Source: CADEEN01 sp963840805 (lineage in GTDB: Bacteria > Pseudomonadota > Gammaproteobacteria > Burkholderiales > Burkholderiaceae_C). Taken from it: DNA of 64,000 nucleotides. The notes beneath the pieces are model-generated. The model worked only from the letters and a program-made list of their open reading frames with translations, made no database searches and was not told the origin of the DNA. This document shows positions 23,222-32,132 of this stretch, piece by piece. Location of the stretch: contig CAWJAJ010000016.1 in NCBI GenBank assembly GCA_963840805.1, positions 1 through 64,000 of the forward strand, in the 5' to 3' direction. A program made the translations under genes and the position numbers. Each line of letters starts with the position of its first letter. Position 1 is the first letter of the stretch.

Positions 23222-24400
23222 CGCGCCCGCATGAAGCGTTAGCCGCTGGACCGGCCAGCGTGCGGCCACCAGCAATGCGGCCATCAGCCACATCGGCGCT
23301 GCGCTGGTGGTGACCACCGCGAGCAGGCCGAAGCCAGCCGGCATCGCGATCGTCGCGACGTTGGTGAACACCATCCGCAACGCCAGCGCCTGGCCCTGGC
23401 GTTCAGGTGGCGCGGCCTGGTGCAACATCGACAGCACCATCGGTTGCACCGAGCCGAGCGCCAGGCCGAGCAGGGCCGAGCCGATCATCATCCCCGCGGC
23501 CCCCGGCAGCCAGGCATAGAACAGCAGCACGGCAGTCGCCAGTGTCATCGCCGCGCGCAGCGCTCGGGCCTCGTCGAGGCGGTCGGCCCAGGTCGAGATG
23601 ACGAGCCGCACCAGCGTTGCGGCCAACGCGAACGAACCCAGCACGAGGCCGATCGCCGAGGCACTCAGTTCGCGCGCGTGGCCGACCACCGGCACGGTGA
23701 AGCTGTGCGCATCCCACGACGCCGCCATCGCCACGTTGACCAGCAGCAGGTTGCGCAGCAGCGGCAGACGCAACAGCTCGAATGCACCCCGCTGCGGCAG
23801 CACGGCGTCCGTCGGGTCGGCGGGCAGCGGCGTGCGCGGCACGCGCCAGGCGGCGGCGACCGCCAGCAAGGGCAGCACGGCGCCGAAGGCAAACGCCGCG
23901 CGATAGCCGAAGTGATCGATCAACAAGCCGGTGATCACCGGCGCCAGCATGTTCGACAGCGCCGGCCCGAGCGAGACCCAGCTGAACACGCGCTTGAGAT
24001 CACCGGCGCCGCGCGCCATCAGGCCGGCCTCGCGCTGGATCGCGACCGCGGCGACGCTGACGGCGCCGCCGGTGAGCAGCCCCGAGACGGCCAGTGCAGC
24101 AAACTGCTGCGACACCACGGGCAGCGCCGCACCCACCAGCGCCATGCCCACCGCCCAGGTCACCGGGCGATGGAAGCCGAAGCGATCGGCCAGCCGGCCC
24201 GCCCACAGCGACAGCACGATCGGCGCCACGGCATACAGGCTCAGCAGCACGCCGACGACCCACTCCGGGTGGCCCTGCGCCAGCACCGACAGGCTGGCGG
24301 CAACGCGGGTGGCGGCCATGCAGGCGTGCAGGCCGACGAGCGTCGCCACGACGAGGACAAGGGCGCTGCGCGGTGCGGCTGCCGCGTTGCCGCGGCTCAT
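23195..24400 (-). CDS. Major facilitator superfamily transporter
   Basis: A 401-aa inner-membrane protein with about 12 hydrophobic helices, starting with ALVLVVATLVGLHACMAATRV. The MFS loop 2-3 signature is present as GRLADRFGFHRPVTW. The substrate cannot be told from the sequence; it most resembles small drug/metabolite exporters. Its start overlaps the rmuC stop by 4 bp, so the two are translationally coupled. Convergent overlap with the DUF4124 gene leaves no space for a terminator. Confidence 0.85.
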   Translation of the reverse strand: MSRGNAAAAPRSALVLVVATLVGLHACMAATRVAASLSVLAQGHPEWVVGVLLSLYAVAPIVLSLWAGRLADRFGFHRPVTWAVGMALVGAALPVVSQQFAALAVSGLLTGGAVSVAAVAIQREAGLMARGAGDLKRVFSWVSLGPALSNMLAPVITGLLIDHFGYRAAFAFGAVLPLLAVAAAWRVPRTPLPADPTDAVLPQRGAFELLRLPLLRNLLLVNVAMAASWDAHSFTVPVVGHARELSASAIGLVLGSFALAATLVRLVISTWADRLDEARALRAAMTLATAVLLFYAWLPGAAGMMIGSALLGLALGSVQPMVLSMLHQAAPPERQGQALALRMVFTNVATIAMPAGFGLLAVVTTSAAPMWLMAALLVAARWPVQRLTLHAGASEADAGRI

Positions 24401-25845
24401 GCGGCGCCGCGCTCGGGCTCGTCGTTGCCGGACGCATCGGTGTCGGCGTCGGTGCTGTCACGCTCGGGCGTGCCGAGCAGCGCCATGACGCGGTCGGCGG
24501 GCAGCGCTTCCACTGCCTTGAGCCGCCTCGTCATCATGTTGGTGCGGGTCTGGGCCTGATCGATCGTGCTGGCGGCTTCCTCGAGCTTCTTCTTGGTCTT
24601 GGCCAAGACACCGCCGAACTTCTCGAACTCGGTCTTGACGGCGCCCAACACCTCCCAGACCTCGGCCGAGCGCTTCTCGAGCGCCAGCGTGCGAAAGCCC
24701 ATCTGCAGGCTGGTCAGCGTGGCCAGCAAGGTCGTCGGTCCGGCCAACATGACCTTGTGCTCGCGCTGCAACGATTCCATCAGGCCCGGGCGGCGCAGCG
24801 CTTCCGCGTACAAGCCCTCGGTCGGCACGAACAGGATCGCGAAGTCGGTGGTGTGAGGCGGCGCCACGTACTTTTCGCTGATCGTGCGGGCCTCCAGCCG
24901 CAGCCGGTTCTCGATCGCCTTGGCCGCGGTTTCGGCAGCGAGCGGGTCGGCGCGCTCCTGGGCGTCCAGCAAGCGCTCGTAGTCCTCGCGCGGAAACTTC
25001 GCGTCGATCGGCAGCCACAGCGGCACGCCGTCGCTGCGCTGGCCCGGCAGGCGAATCGCGAACTCCACCCGCGCATTGCTCCCGGGCACCGTCTCGATAT
25101 TGCGTGCGTACTGTTCCGGCGTGAACACCTGCTCGAGCAATCCGGCGAGTTGCACCTCGCCGAAGGTGCCGCGCGTCTTGACGTTGTTCAACACGCGGCT
25201 GAGCGACCCGACGTCACGCGCCAGCACCTGCATCTCGCCGAGCCCCCGGTGCACCTGGTCGAGCCGGTCGGCCACCTGCTTGAAGCTCTCGCCCAGGCGC
25301 TGCTCGAGCGTCGCGTGCAGCTTCTCGTCGACGGTGGCGCGCATCTGTTCGAGGCGCTGGCCGTTGTCGGCCTGGATCGCGGCCAGCTTGTCTTCCACCG
25401 CCTGGCGCATCTCGGCGACGCGCTTGTCGTTGCTGTCGGCCAGCGTGCGCAATTGCTCGGCCTGGGCCTGGCCGAAGCGGTGCAACGCCGCGTCCTGCGC
25501 CTCGCGCGCCGCCTGGGTCTGCGCGGCCAGCGCCTGCGTGGTTGTGGCCAGCGTGTCGCCGACCATCTGTTGCATCGCCGCCAACTGCGTGCGAAACGAA
25601 TCGATCTGTTCGTTCTGCGTGCGCGCGACGTCGCCCGCCTGCGCCAGCAGCGTCTGCTGGAACGTGGCCAGCGACTGCGACAACTCGCCGCGCGTGCCTC
25701 GGGCGCTGTCCTGCACGTCGGCACGCAGGTTGCGCTCGAGCCGCTCGGCGGCATCGGTGTCGCCGCGGCGCAGCACGAGCCAGAGCAGCAATACTGCCAC
25801 CAAGCCCAGCAGCACGAGCTGGGCGATCGAGATCCATGACGCCAT
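24397..25845 (-). CDS. rmuC: DNA recombination protein RmuC
   Basis: A 482-aa RmuC-family protein, a putative nuclease-fold factor that limits inversions at short inverted repeats. An N-terminal membrane anchor (IAQLVLLGLVAVLLLWLVL) is followed by a long coiled coil (about residues 30-190) and the RmuC domain with NNVKTRGTFGEVQLAGLLEQ, LPIDAKFPREDYERLL and FVPTEGLYAEALRRPGL. A role in protecting the long inverted repeats found in this window is only speculation. Confidence 0.93.
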   Translation of the reverse strand: MASWISIAQLVLLGLVAVLLLWLVLRRGDTDAAERLERNLRADVQDSARGTRGELSQSLATFQQTLLAQAGDVARTQNEQIDSFRTQLAAMQQMVGDTLATTTQALAAQTQAAREAQDAALHRFGQAQAEQLRTLADSNDKRVAEMRQAVEDKLAAIQADNGQRLEQMRATVDEKLHATLEQRLGESFKQVADRLDQVHRGLGEMQVLARDVGSLSRVLNNVKTRGTFGEVQLAGLLEQVFTPEQYARNIETVPGSNARVEFAIRLPGQRSDGVPLWLPIDAKFPREDYERLLDAQERADPLAAETAAKAIENRLRLEARTISEKYVAPPHTTDFAILFVPTEGLYAEALRRPGLMESLQREHKVMLAGPTTLLATLTSLQMGFRTLALEKRSAEVWEVLGAVKTEFEKFGGVLAKTKKKLEEAASTIDQAQTRTNMMTRRLKAVEALPADRVMALLGTPERDSTDADTDASGNDEPERGAA

Positions 25846-25879
25846 GACCCGATTGTCGCCGCACTGCGCGGCGTCGCTC

Positions 25880-27103
25880 CTACGACAGCAGGTCGAGCAG
25901 CGTGCGCGCCACCACCTTGGTGGCGCGGCGCAGGTCTTCGAGCACGATGTGTTCGTCGGCGCGCTTGGCGTTCGATTCGAGCACCGTGCGCGGCCCGGCG
26001 CCGTAGAGCACGGCCGGAATGCCGCGCTCGCAGTACAGCCGCGCGTCGGTGTACAGCGGCGTTCCCGAGGCCGGGATCGGTTCGCCGAAGACGCTGCTGG
26101 CGTGGCGGCACAGTGCCTCGACCAACGGCCGGTTGCCCGCCAGCGGCTTGAGCGCGCGGGCCAGCAGGATGCGCTTGACGTCCACCGTGATGCCGCGCGA
26201 GCCGGCCGCCGCTTCGCCGATCACGCGACGCAGCGTGGCTTCGACCTCGTCGGGATCCTCCTCGGGAATCATCCGACGGTCGAGCTTCAGCACCACCTTG
26301 CCGGGAACGACATTGGTGTTGGTGCCGCCATGGATCAGGCCGACGTTGAGGTACGGGTGCGTGATGCCCTTGACCCGGCTGGTCACCTGCTTGTACAGCG
26401 TGTTCTGGTGGTACAGCGCGTTGAGGATCAGCGTCGCCGCCTGCAGCGCATCGACCGCCGTCTCGGGCACGGCCGCGTGACCCATCTTGCCGTGCACCGT
26501 GACCTCCAGTTGCAGGCAGCCGTTGTGGCCGGTCACGACCTGGTAGCTGAAGCCCGCGGCGATCAGCAGGTCCGGGTTCGTCAGGCCGTGTTGCAGCAGC
26601 CAGCCGGGGCCGAGTTCGCCGCCGAACTCCTCGTCGTAAGTGAAGTGCAGCTCGACACTGCCGTTGAGCGGAACTTTCAGCGCCTCGATCGCGCGGGTAG
26701 CAAACGTGAAGGTCGCGAAGTCGCACTTGCTCACCGCGGCAGCGCGGCCGTAGAGCTTGCCGCCGTCGATCTCGCCGCCGTAGGGATCGTGGCTCCAGCC
26801 TTCGCCGGGCGGCACCACGTCGCCGTGGGCGTTGAGCGCGATCGTCTTGCCCGCGCCGTAGCGGCGGCGCACGATCAGGTTGGTGATCGACTCGAGCCCG
26901 CTGGCCCGCACAGTCGCTGGCGGGACGGCATGCTTCTCGGCCTCGAAGCCGAAGGCCTGCAACAACTCGGCCGTGCGCTCGGCATGCGGCGCGTTGTTGC
27001 CCGGCGGCGTGTCGGTCGGTACGCGCACCAGGGCTTGCAGGAAGCGCACCTCGTCGTCGAAATGGGCGTCGATCCAGGCGTCGAGTCGTTCGTAGTCGGC
27101 CAT
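25880..27103 (-). CDS. M20 family metallohydrolase in the ureide cluster
   Basis: A 407-aa zinc-dependent amidohydrolase/peptidase of the M20 family (ArgE/DapE/acetylornithine deacetylase type). Metal and catalytic motifs are visible: ALNAHGDVVPPGEGW (His, Asp), FTYDEEFGGELGP (Glu-Glu) and a dimerisation-domain stretch KMGHAAVPETAVDAL. It overlaps the end of the UraD-AllC gene by 1 bp (TGATG), so it belongs to the purine-degradation operon. The context suggests hydrolysis of a ureide or N-acyl/carbamoyl product, but the substrate cannot be assigned. Confidence 0.8.
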   Translation of the reverse strand: MADYERLDAWIDAHFDDEVRFLQALVRVPTDTPPGNNAPHAERTAELLQAFGFEAEKHAVPPATVRASGLESITNLIVRRRYGAGKTIALNAHGDVVPPGEGWSHDPYGGEIDGGKLYGRAAAVSKCDFATFTFATRAIEALKVPLNGSVELHFTYDEEFGGELGPGWLLQHGLTNPDLLIAAGFSYQVVTGHNGCLQLEVTVHGKMGHAAVPETAVDALQAATLILNALYHQNTLYKQVTSRVKGITHPYLNVGLIHGGTNTNVVPGKVVLKLDRRMIPEEDPDEVEATLRRVIGEAAAGSRGITVDVKRILLARALKPLAGNRPLVEALCRHASSVFGEPIPASGTPLYTDARLYCERGIPAVLYGAGPRTVLESNAKRADEHIVLEDLRRATKVVARTLLDLLS

Positions 27104-28887
27104 CAGCGTTCCAGGGTCAGTTGATCGAGCAGGCTTTGGAAGGCGCGCACCGCGAGATCGGCGTCGTCGTTGCTGATCGACTCGAGCGGGTTGTGGCTGA
27201 TGCCGGCGTTGCCGCCGCGCATGAACAGCATCGCCTGCGGCATCACCTCGTGCAGCTTCATCGCGTCGTGGCCGGCACCGCTGGGCATGCGGTGCAGCGG
27301 TAGCCCGAGCGCCTGCACCGCGCGCTCCCAGCGCTGCTGCCAGGCCGCGTCGCTCGGCGCAGCCGCCGCGCGCAGCGTTTCCTCGAGCGTGAAGTGCAGC
27401 CCGCGAGACTCGCAGATGCGCGCCAGTTCGGCCCGCACATCGGCGGCGCAGGCGTCACGCACCCCGTTGGTGGTGGCGCGGATATCGAGGCTGAATTGGC
27501 AGCGGCCGGGCACCACGTTGATCGACCCACCCGGCACTTCGAGCATGCCGACGGTGCCGACCAGGTGCGGCACGCTGGCGGCGCGCTTCTCAACGTGCAG
27601 CACCAGCTCGGCCACCGCGGCGGCGGCATCGCGGCGGCGGTCCATCGGCGTGGTGCCGGCATGGCTGGCCATGCCGATCACCTCGCCCAGGTAGCGCACG
27701 CTGCCGTTGATCGACGTCACGATGCCCAGCGGCAGGTCGAGCTCGTTCAGCACCGGGCCCTGTTCGATGTGCACCTCGACGAAGCCGAGGTACTTCGCCG
27801 GATCACGGCGCAGCTTCGCAATGTCTTCGATGCACAGCCCGGCCTGCTGCATCGCGTCGCGCATCGCCACGCCGTCGGCATCCCGCTGTTCGAGCCAGGC
27901 ATTGTCGAAGTGCCCCGTCAACGCGCCCGAACCGAGGAACACCGCCTTGTAGCGTTGGCCCTCCTCTTCCGCGAAGCCGACGACCTCGAGGCCATGGGGC
28001 AGCCGGCGCCCCTGCCGGCTCAACTCGCGCACGCAGGCCATCGGCACCAGGATGCCGAGCCGGCCGTCGTACTTGCCGCCGTTGCGCACCGTGTCGTAGT
28101 GCGATCCGGTCAGCAGGCGCTTCGCGTCGCGGTCGGTGCCGTGGTAGACACCGACGACGTTGCCGACGGCATCGATGGCGACCTCGTCGAAGCCGCAGTC
28201 GGCGCGCATCCAGTGCGCCAGCCGCTGCGCGACCGCGCGGTGGGCGTCGGTCAGGTAGGTCACCGTCAATTCGCCGCGCTCGGCGTAGCCGGGGTCGCTG
28301 TGCTGCGCCAGGCGCTCGGCCCAGTCCCACACCTGGTTGCCGAGTTCGGGCACGTGGCCGAACTTGTCGTCCAGCCGCATCTCTGCGATGCGGTGGATGT
28401 TGCGCAGGCACTCGGCACGCTCGTAGTCGGGATGGTGGCCCAGCCGGCGCGCGAAGGTGGCGATGATCTCGGCCTTGGCCAGGCCGGTGCCGCGTGGCCC
28501 GCGCACCGCGAGGATGAACGGGAAGCCGAATTTCGCGTTGTAGTCGGCGTTGAGCTGCTGGATGCGCGCGAACTCCGCCGGCGTGCAATCGGCGAGGCCG
28601 GCCTTGCCCTGCTCGTGCGTCGACTCGGGGGTCAGCGTCCTGGTGACCATCGCCTTGCCGGCGAGCTCGGGGTGGGCGCGGATCAGCGCCAGCTGCGCGT
28701 CGCGGCCGGCCGCCCGCACCACGTCGACCAGCGCGAGCTTGAGATGCGCCAGGCTCTGGAACGGGCGCAGCGGCAGCGCGCGTTCGACAATCCACGGCGA
28801 ATGCTCGTAGGTGCCGGCCAGCAGCGCGACGAACTCGGCGGGCGCCGCGGCATTGAGTTGGGCCAGGGTCAGGGTCACGCGGTTCAC
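27103..28887 (-). CDS. OHCU decarboxylase fused to allantoate amidohydrolase
   Basis: One intact 594-aa frame joins two steps of urate degradation. Residues 1-165 are UraD (2-oxo-4-hydroxy-4-carboxy-5-ureidoimidazoline decarboxylase) with the catalytic region RAHPELAGK and ESTHEQGKAGL. The rest is an AllC/HyuC-type M20 amidohydrolase with TGSHYDTVRNGGKYDGRLG, GFAEEEGQRYKAVFLGSGAL, EVHIEQGPVL and GAGHDAMKLHE. The first half makes S-allantoin and the second cleaves allantoate, while the step between them is done by PuuE from the adjacent gene. The GTG start at 28887 overlaps the puuE stop (GTGA); an alternative GTG lies at 28878. Confidence 0.9.
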   Translation of the reverse strand: MNRVTLTLAQLNAAAPAEFVALLAGTYEHSPWIVERALPLRPFQSLAHLKLALVDVVRAAGRDAQLALIRAHPELAGKAMVTRTLTPESTHEQGKAGLADCTPAEFARIQQLNADYNAKFGFPFILAVRGPRGTGLAKAEIIATFARRLGHHPDYERAECLRNIHRIAEMRLDDKFGHVPELGNQVWDWAERLAQHSDPGYAERGELTVTYLTDAHRAVAQRLAHWMRADCGFDEVAIDAVGNVVGVYHGTDRDAKRLLTGSHYDTVRNGGKYDGRLGILVPMACVRELSRQGRRLPHGLEVVGFAEEEGQRYKAVFLGSGALTGHFDNAWLEQRDADGVAMRDAMQQAGLCIEDIAKLRRDPAKYLGFVEVHIEQGPVLNELDLPLGIVTSINGSVRYLGEVIGMASHAGTTPMDRRRDAAAAVAELVLHVEKRAASVPHLVGTVGMLEVPGGSINVVPGRCQFSLDIRATTNGVRDACAADVRAELARICESRGLHFTLEETLRAAAAPSDAAWQQRWERAVQALGLPLHRMPSGAGHDAMKLHEVMPQAMLFMRGGNAGISHNPLESISNDDADLAVRAFQSLLDQLTLER

Positions 28888-29840
28888 TCCCACAAGAAGG
28901 CGGTGCCGGCATCGAACGGATGCACGGCATTCCAGTGCCTGGCGATGTCGATGCGCCGGGCGATCCAGACCCGGTCGTGGCGCTCGACATGATCGAGGAA
29001 GCGCTGCAGTGCGCGCAGGCGGCCTGGCCGGCCGAGCAGGCGGCAATGCATGCCGATGCTCATCATGCTCGGCCGCTCGTCGCCCTCGGCGTAATGCACG
29101 TCGAAGGCGTCGCGCAAGTAGGTGAAGAAGTCGTCGCCCTGCGCAAAGCCCTGTGGCAGCGCAAAGCGCATGTCGTTGCAGTCGAGCGTGTACGGCACCA
29201 CCAGGTGCGGCGCCAGCGAGCGGTCGGTCTTTCTCACCTGCAGCCAGAACGGCAGGTCATCGCCGTAGTAGTCGCTGTCGTACTCGAAGCCGCCGTGGTC
29301 GGCCACCAGCCGGCGCGTGTGGGGGCTGTCGCGGCCGGTATACCAGCCCGCGGGCCGGCTGCCGGTGAGGCGTTCGATGATCGCGACGCCGCGATCCACG
29401 TGTTCGCGCTCGGTGGCCTCGTCGACGTTCTGATACGAGATCCAGCGCCAACCGTGGCACGCGATCTCGTGGCCGAGTTCGGCAAAGGCCGCGGTGACGT
29501 CCGGGCATCGTTCGAGCGCCATCGACACGCCGAACACCGTCAGCGGCAGGCCGCGCCGCTCGAACTCGCGCAGCAGCCGCCACACCCCGACCCGCGCACC
29601 GTACTCGTAGATGCCCTCCATCGAGAGGTGCCGTGCCGCGAAGGCAGGCGGGTTGAACAGCTCGGACAGGAACTGCTCGCTGCCGGCATCGCCGTGCAAT
29701 GTGGAGTTCTCGCCGCCCTCCTCGTAGTTGAGGACGAACTGCAGCGCGACGCGCGCCTGGCCGGGCCAGCGCGCCGGTGGCGGCGTGCGGCCGTGGCCTT
29801 TCAGATCGCGTGGATAGCGGAGTGTGGTGGTGCCGGTCAT
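28884..29840 (-). CDS. puuE: Allantoinase PuuE (polysaccharide deacetylase superfamily)
   Basis: Metal-independent allantoinase of the carbohydrate-esterase 4/polysaccharide-deacetylase fold; it opens allantoin to allantoate. The 318-aa protein shows family hallmarks: FVLNYEEGGENSTLHGD near the N terminus, GHEIACHGWRWISYQNVDEA, GWYTGRDSPHTRRLVADHGG and SIGMHCRLLGRPGR. It lies between the GntR regulator and the UraD-AllC fusion with short or overlapping junctions, forming one operon. Confidence 0.93.
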   Translation of the reverse strand: MTGTTTLRYPRDLKGHGRTPPPARWPGQARVALQFVLNYEEGGENSTLHGDAGSEQFLSELFNPPAFAARHLSMEGIYEYGARVGVWRLLREFERRGLPLTVFGVSMALERCPDVTAAFAELGHEIACHGWRWISYQNVDEATEREHVDRGVAIIERLTGSRPAGWYTGRDSPHTRRLVADHGGFEYDSDYYGDDLPFWLQVRKTDRSLAPHLVVPYTLDCNDMRFALPQGFAQGDDFFTYLRDAFDVHYAEGDERPSMMSIGMHCRLLGRPGRLRALQRFLDHVERHDRVWIARRIDIARHWNAVHPFDAGTAFLWE

Positions 29841-29847
29841 GCGGGCC

Positions 29848-30603
29848 TCAAGTGCCGCCGCGCAGTGCGGCAGCCAGGTCGGGGGTGCGCGGGTCCAGGC
29901 GCAGGTTGCGCTCGACGCTGGTGATGTGCTGCTCCATCAGCCGCACCGCGGCGCGCCCGTCGCGCCGCTCGAGCGCATCGACGATCAGCGCGTGTTCCTG
30001 CTGCGAATGCTCGGCCGAATGCGCCGACTGGTACATCAGCGAGATCAGCGAGGAGCGGCTGAGCAGGTCGGCCAGCAGTTGCGCCAGCACCTCGTTGCCG
30101 AGCTGCCGCGCCAGCACGACGTGGAAGTCGGCCAGCAGCCGCGTGCGGCCCGAGACATCGGTGCGCGCGATGGCCTCGCGCTCGGCCGCCAGGTGCAGGC
30201 GCAATTGCGCGATCTGCGCATCGCTGATGCGCGCCACGAGTTGCCGCACCATCGCGGACTCGACCATCGCGCGCACCTCGAACACCTGGCGCGCCTCTTC
30301 GACGCCGGGCATCGCGACGAAGGCGCCGCGGGCCGGCTCGAGCGAGACCAGGCGGTCGCGGCTCAACTGGTTCAGCGCCTGCCGCACCAGCGTGCGCGAG
30401 ACCTTGAAGATGTCGGCGATCTTCTGCTCGGCCAGCTTGGTGCCGGGCATCAGGCGGCGCTCGACGATGGCCGCGGTGATCGACTCGACGATGCGCTGCG
30501 TGGCGCCGGCCGGCAGTCGTTCGGCCGCCGCCGTGCGGCGCGCGCGGCGCGTCGCGGGTGGCGACGGCTCGATGACCTGGAGGCTGGCGCGACTGCGGGG
30601 CAT
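29848..30603 (-). CDS. GntR/FadR-family regulator of purine degradation
   Basis: A 251-aa repressor-type regulator. The N-terminal winged helix (ITAAIVERRLMPGTKLAEQK followed by IADIFKVSRTLVRQALNQL) is joined to a FadR-type FCD ligand-binding domain (FEVRAMVESAMVRQLV, LLADFHVVLARQLGN, EQHITSVERNL). The start at 30603 (MPRSRAS) excludes an unlikely upstream extension. It stands first in the puuE operon and divergent from puuD. Two copies of an AAAGTGTATACACAT-like palindrome in the shared gap are its probable operators. The ligand is likely a pathway intermediate. Confidence 0.88.
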   Translation of the reverse strand: MPRSRASLQVIEPSPPATRRARRTAAAERLPAGATQRIVESITAAIVERRLMPGTKLAEQKIADIFKVSRTLVRQALNQLSRDRLVSLEPARGAFVAMPGVEEARQVFEVRAMVESAMVRQLVARISDAQIAQLRLHLAAEREAIARTDVSGRTRLLADFHVVLARQLGNEVLAQLLADLLSRSSLISLMYQSAHSAEHSQQEHALIVDALERRDGRAAVRLMEQHITSVERNLRLDPRTPDLAAALRGGT

Positions 30604-30642
30604 GGGCGGGCGAAGGGGCGACGACGTGGAAAAGTGTACGCC

Positions 30643-30657
30643 AAAGTGCATACACAT
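30643..30657. promoter_or_regulatory. Predicted GntR operator, proximal copy
   Basis: AAAGTGCATACACAT, a near-palindrome 40 bp upstream of the gntR start. It matches 14 of 15 bases of the copy at 30755-30769 when that is read on the other strand. Position and symmetry fit autoregulation by the GntR protein; this is inferred, not shown. Confidence 0.6.
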
Positions 30658-30754
30658 TGCTGCGGCCAGGTTCCGACTGCCCTGCGGTTTCCGCGCAGGG
30701 GCGACCTCCGGGCTCACCCCGGATGCGGGTATCCACCCATCCGTCCGGTACGTC

Positions 30755-30769
30755 ATGTGTATACACTTT
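30755..30769. promoter_or_regulatory. Predicted GntR operator, puuD-side copy
   Basis: ATGTGTATACACTTT contains the perfect palindrome GTGTATACAC (30757-30766). It is the inverted partner of the site at 30643-30657 and lies 146 bp before the puuD start. Together the two sites bracket the divergent promoter region. Confidence 0.6.
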
Positions 30770-30914
30770 TGCGCACGTCGCCGCGGAGCCCGCGCGCCAG
30801 GCCCCTTGTTGTCGAAGCCTCGCACGGTCGCGACGTACGCCCTCACAGAGCCCGCTGTGGTGAGAGGCAGGCGCATCGTTCATGCTGCGCCTGCCGAACC
30901 TGTGGGGGAATGCG

Positions 30915-32120
30915 ATGGAAACCTATCTGCTCGACTGGGCCAACCTGCTGCTGCGCTGGGCACATGTCATCGTGGCGATCGCCTGGATCGGCTCGTCGTT
31001 CTACTTCGTCTTCCTCGACAACAGCCTCACCAAGCCGGACGACCCCGCGCTGAAGGCCAAGGGCGTCGACGGCGAGTTGTGGGCGGTGCACGGCGGCGGC
31101 TTCTACCACCCGCAGAAGTACCTCGTCGCACCGCGGCAGATGCCCGAGCACCTGCACTGGTTCTACTGGGAGAGCTACAGCACCTGGCTCACCGGTTTCG
31201 CGCTGTTCACGCTGCTGTACCTGTTCAACGCCGGCACCTTCCTGGTCGACAAGAACGTGTACGACTGGTCGGCCGGCGCCGCGATCGCCGCTTCGCTCGG
31301 CTTCCTGGTCGCGTGCTGGTTCGTCTACGACGTGATCTGCCGCGCCTTCGGGCAGCGCAAGAACGGCGACCTGATCGTCGGCGCCGGCGTCTTCGCCTTC
31401 GTCGTCTTCACCGCGTGGCTGGCTTGCCAGCTGTTCGCCGGGCGCGCCGCTTTCCTGCTGGTCGGCGCGATGCTGGCCACCGCGATGAGCGCCAACGTGT
31501 TCGTCTGGATCATCCCCGGCCAGCGCAAGGTCGTGGCGCAACTCAAGGCCGGCCAGCCGGTGGACCCGATCCACGGCTGGCGCGCCAAGCAGCGCAGCGT
31601 GCACAACACGTACTTCACGCTGCCGGTGTTGATCGCGATGCTGTCCAACCATTACGGCTGGCTCACCCAGGGCCAACACAACTGGCTGGTGCTGGTGCTG
31701 CTGATGCTGGCCGGCGCGCTGATCCGCCACAGCTTCGTCGCCCGCCACAAGGCGCTGGTGCAGGGCAGGCGCGTGCCCTGGGAGCATGCGGTGATCGGCA
31801 CGCTGGTGCTGGTCGGCCTGGCGATCTGGCTGGCGCCGTCGCCGCAGAGCGCCGCTGCCCAGGCGGCCGCCGCCAGGCCGGTGGGCTTCGCCGAGGTCAA
31901 GGGCGTGATCGACCAGCGCTGCGTGCTGTGCCACAACGCCCAGTTGCAGAGCAAGAACGTGGCGCTGCACACGCCCGATCTGTTGAAGCAGCACGCGCAA
32001 GCGGTCTACCAGCAGGCGGTGGTGCTGAAGCTGATGCCGCTGAACAACGCGACGCAGATCACCGACGACGAACGCGCGCTGATCAAGCGCTGGTTCGAGG
32101 CCGGCGCACCGGTCCACTGA
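30915..32120 (+). CDS. puuD: Membrane urate oxidase PuuD with cytochrome c domain
   Basis: Integral-membrane urate oxidase that passes electrons to a fused cytochrome c instead of to oxygen. The 401-aa protein has about eight membrane helices (WANLLLRWAHVIVAIAWIGS; SLGFLVACWFVYDVICRAFG; FLLVGAMLATAMSANVFVWI), conserved HGGGFYHPQKY and HNTYFTLPVL, and a C-terminal haem motif CVLCH with LMPLNN as the likely axial Met. The start at 30915 (METYLLDW) follows GGGGGA; an upstream in-frame ATG at 30882 is less likely. No 5-hydroxyisourate hydrolase gene is seen in the window. Confidence 0.92.
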   Translation: METYLLDWANLLLRWAHVIVAIAWIGSSFYFVFLDNSLTKPDDPALKAKGVDGELWAVHGGGFYHPQKYLVAPRQMPEHLHWFYWESYSTWLTGFALFTLLYLFNAGTFLVDKNVYDWSAGAAIAASLGFLVACWFVYDVICRAFGQRKNGDLIVGAGVFAFVVFTAWLACQLFAGRAAFLLVGAMLATAMSANVFVWIIPGQRKVVAQLKAGQPVDPIHGWRAKQRSVHNTYFTLPVLIAMLSNHYGWLTQGQHNWLVLVLLMLAGALIRHSFVARHKALVQGRRVPWEHAVIGTLVLVGLAIWLAPSPQSAAAQAAAARPVGFAEVKGVIDQRCVLCHNAQLQSKNVALHTPDLLKQHAQAVYQQAVVLKLMPLNNATQITDDERALIKRWFEAGAPVH

Positions 32121-32132
32121 CAGGAGACATCC

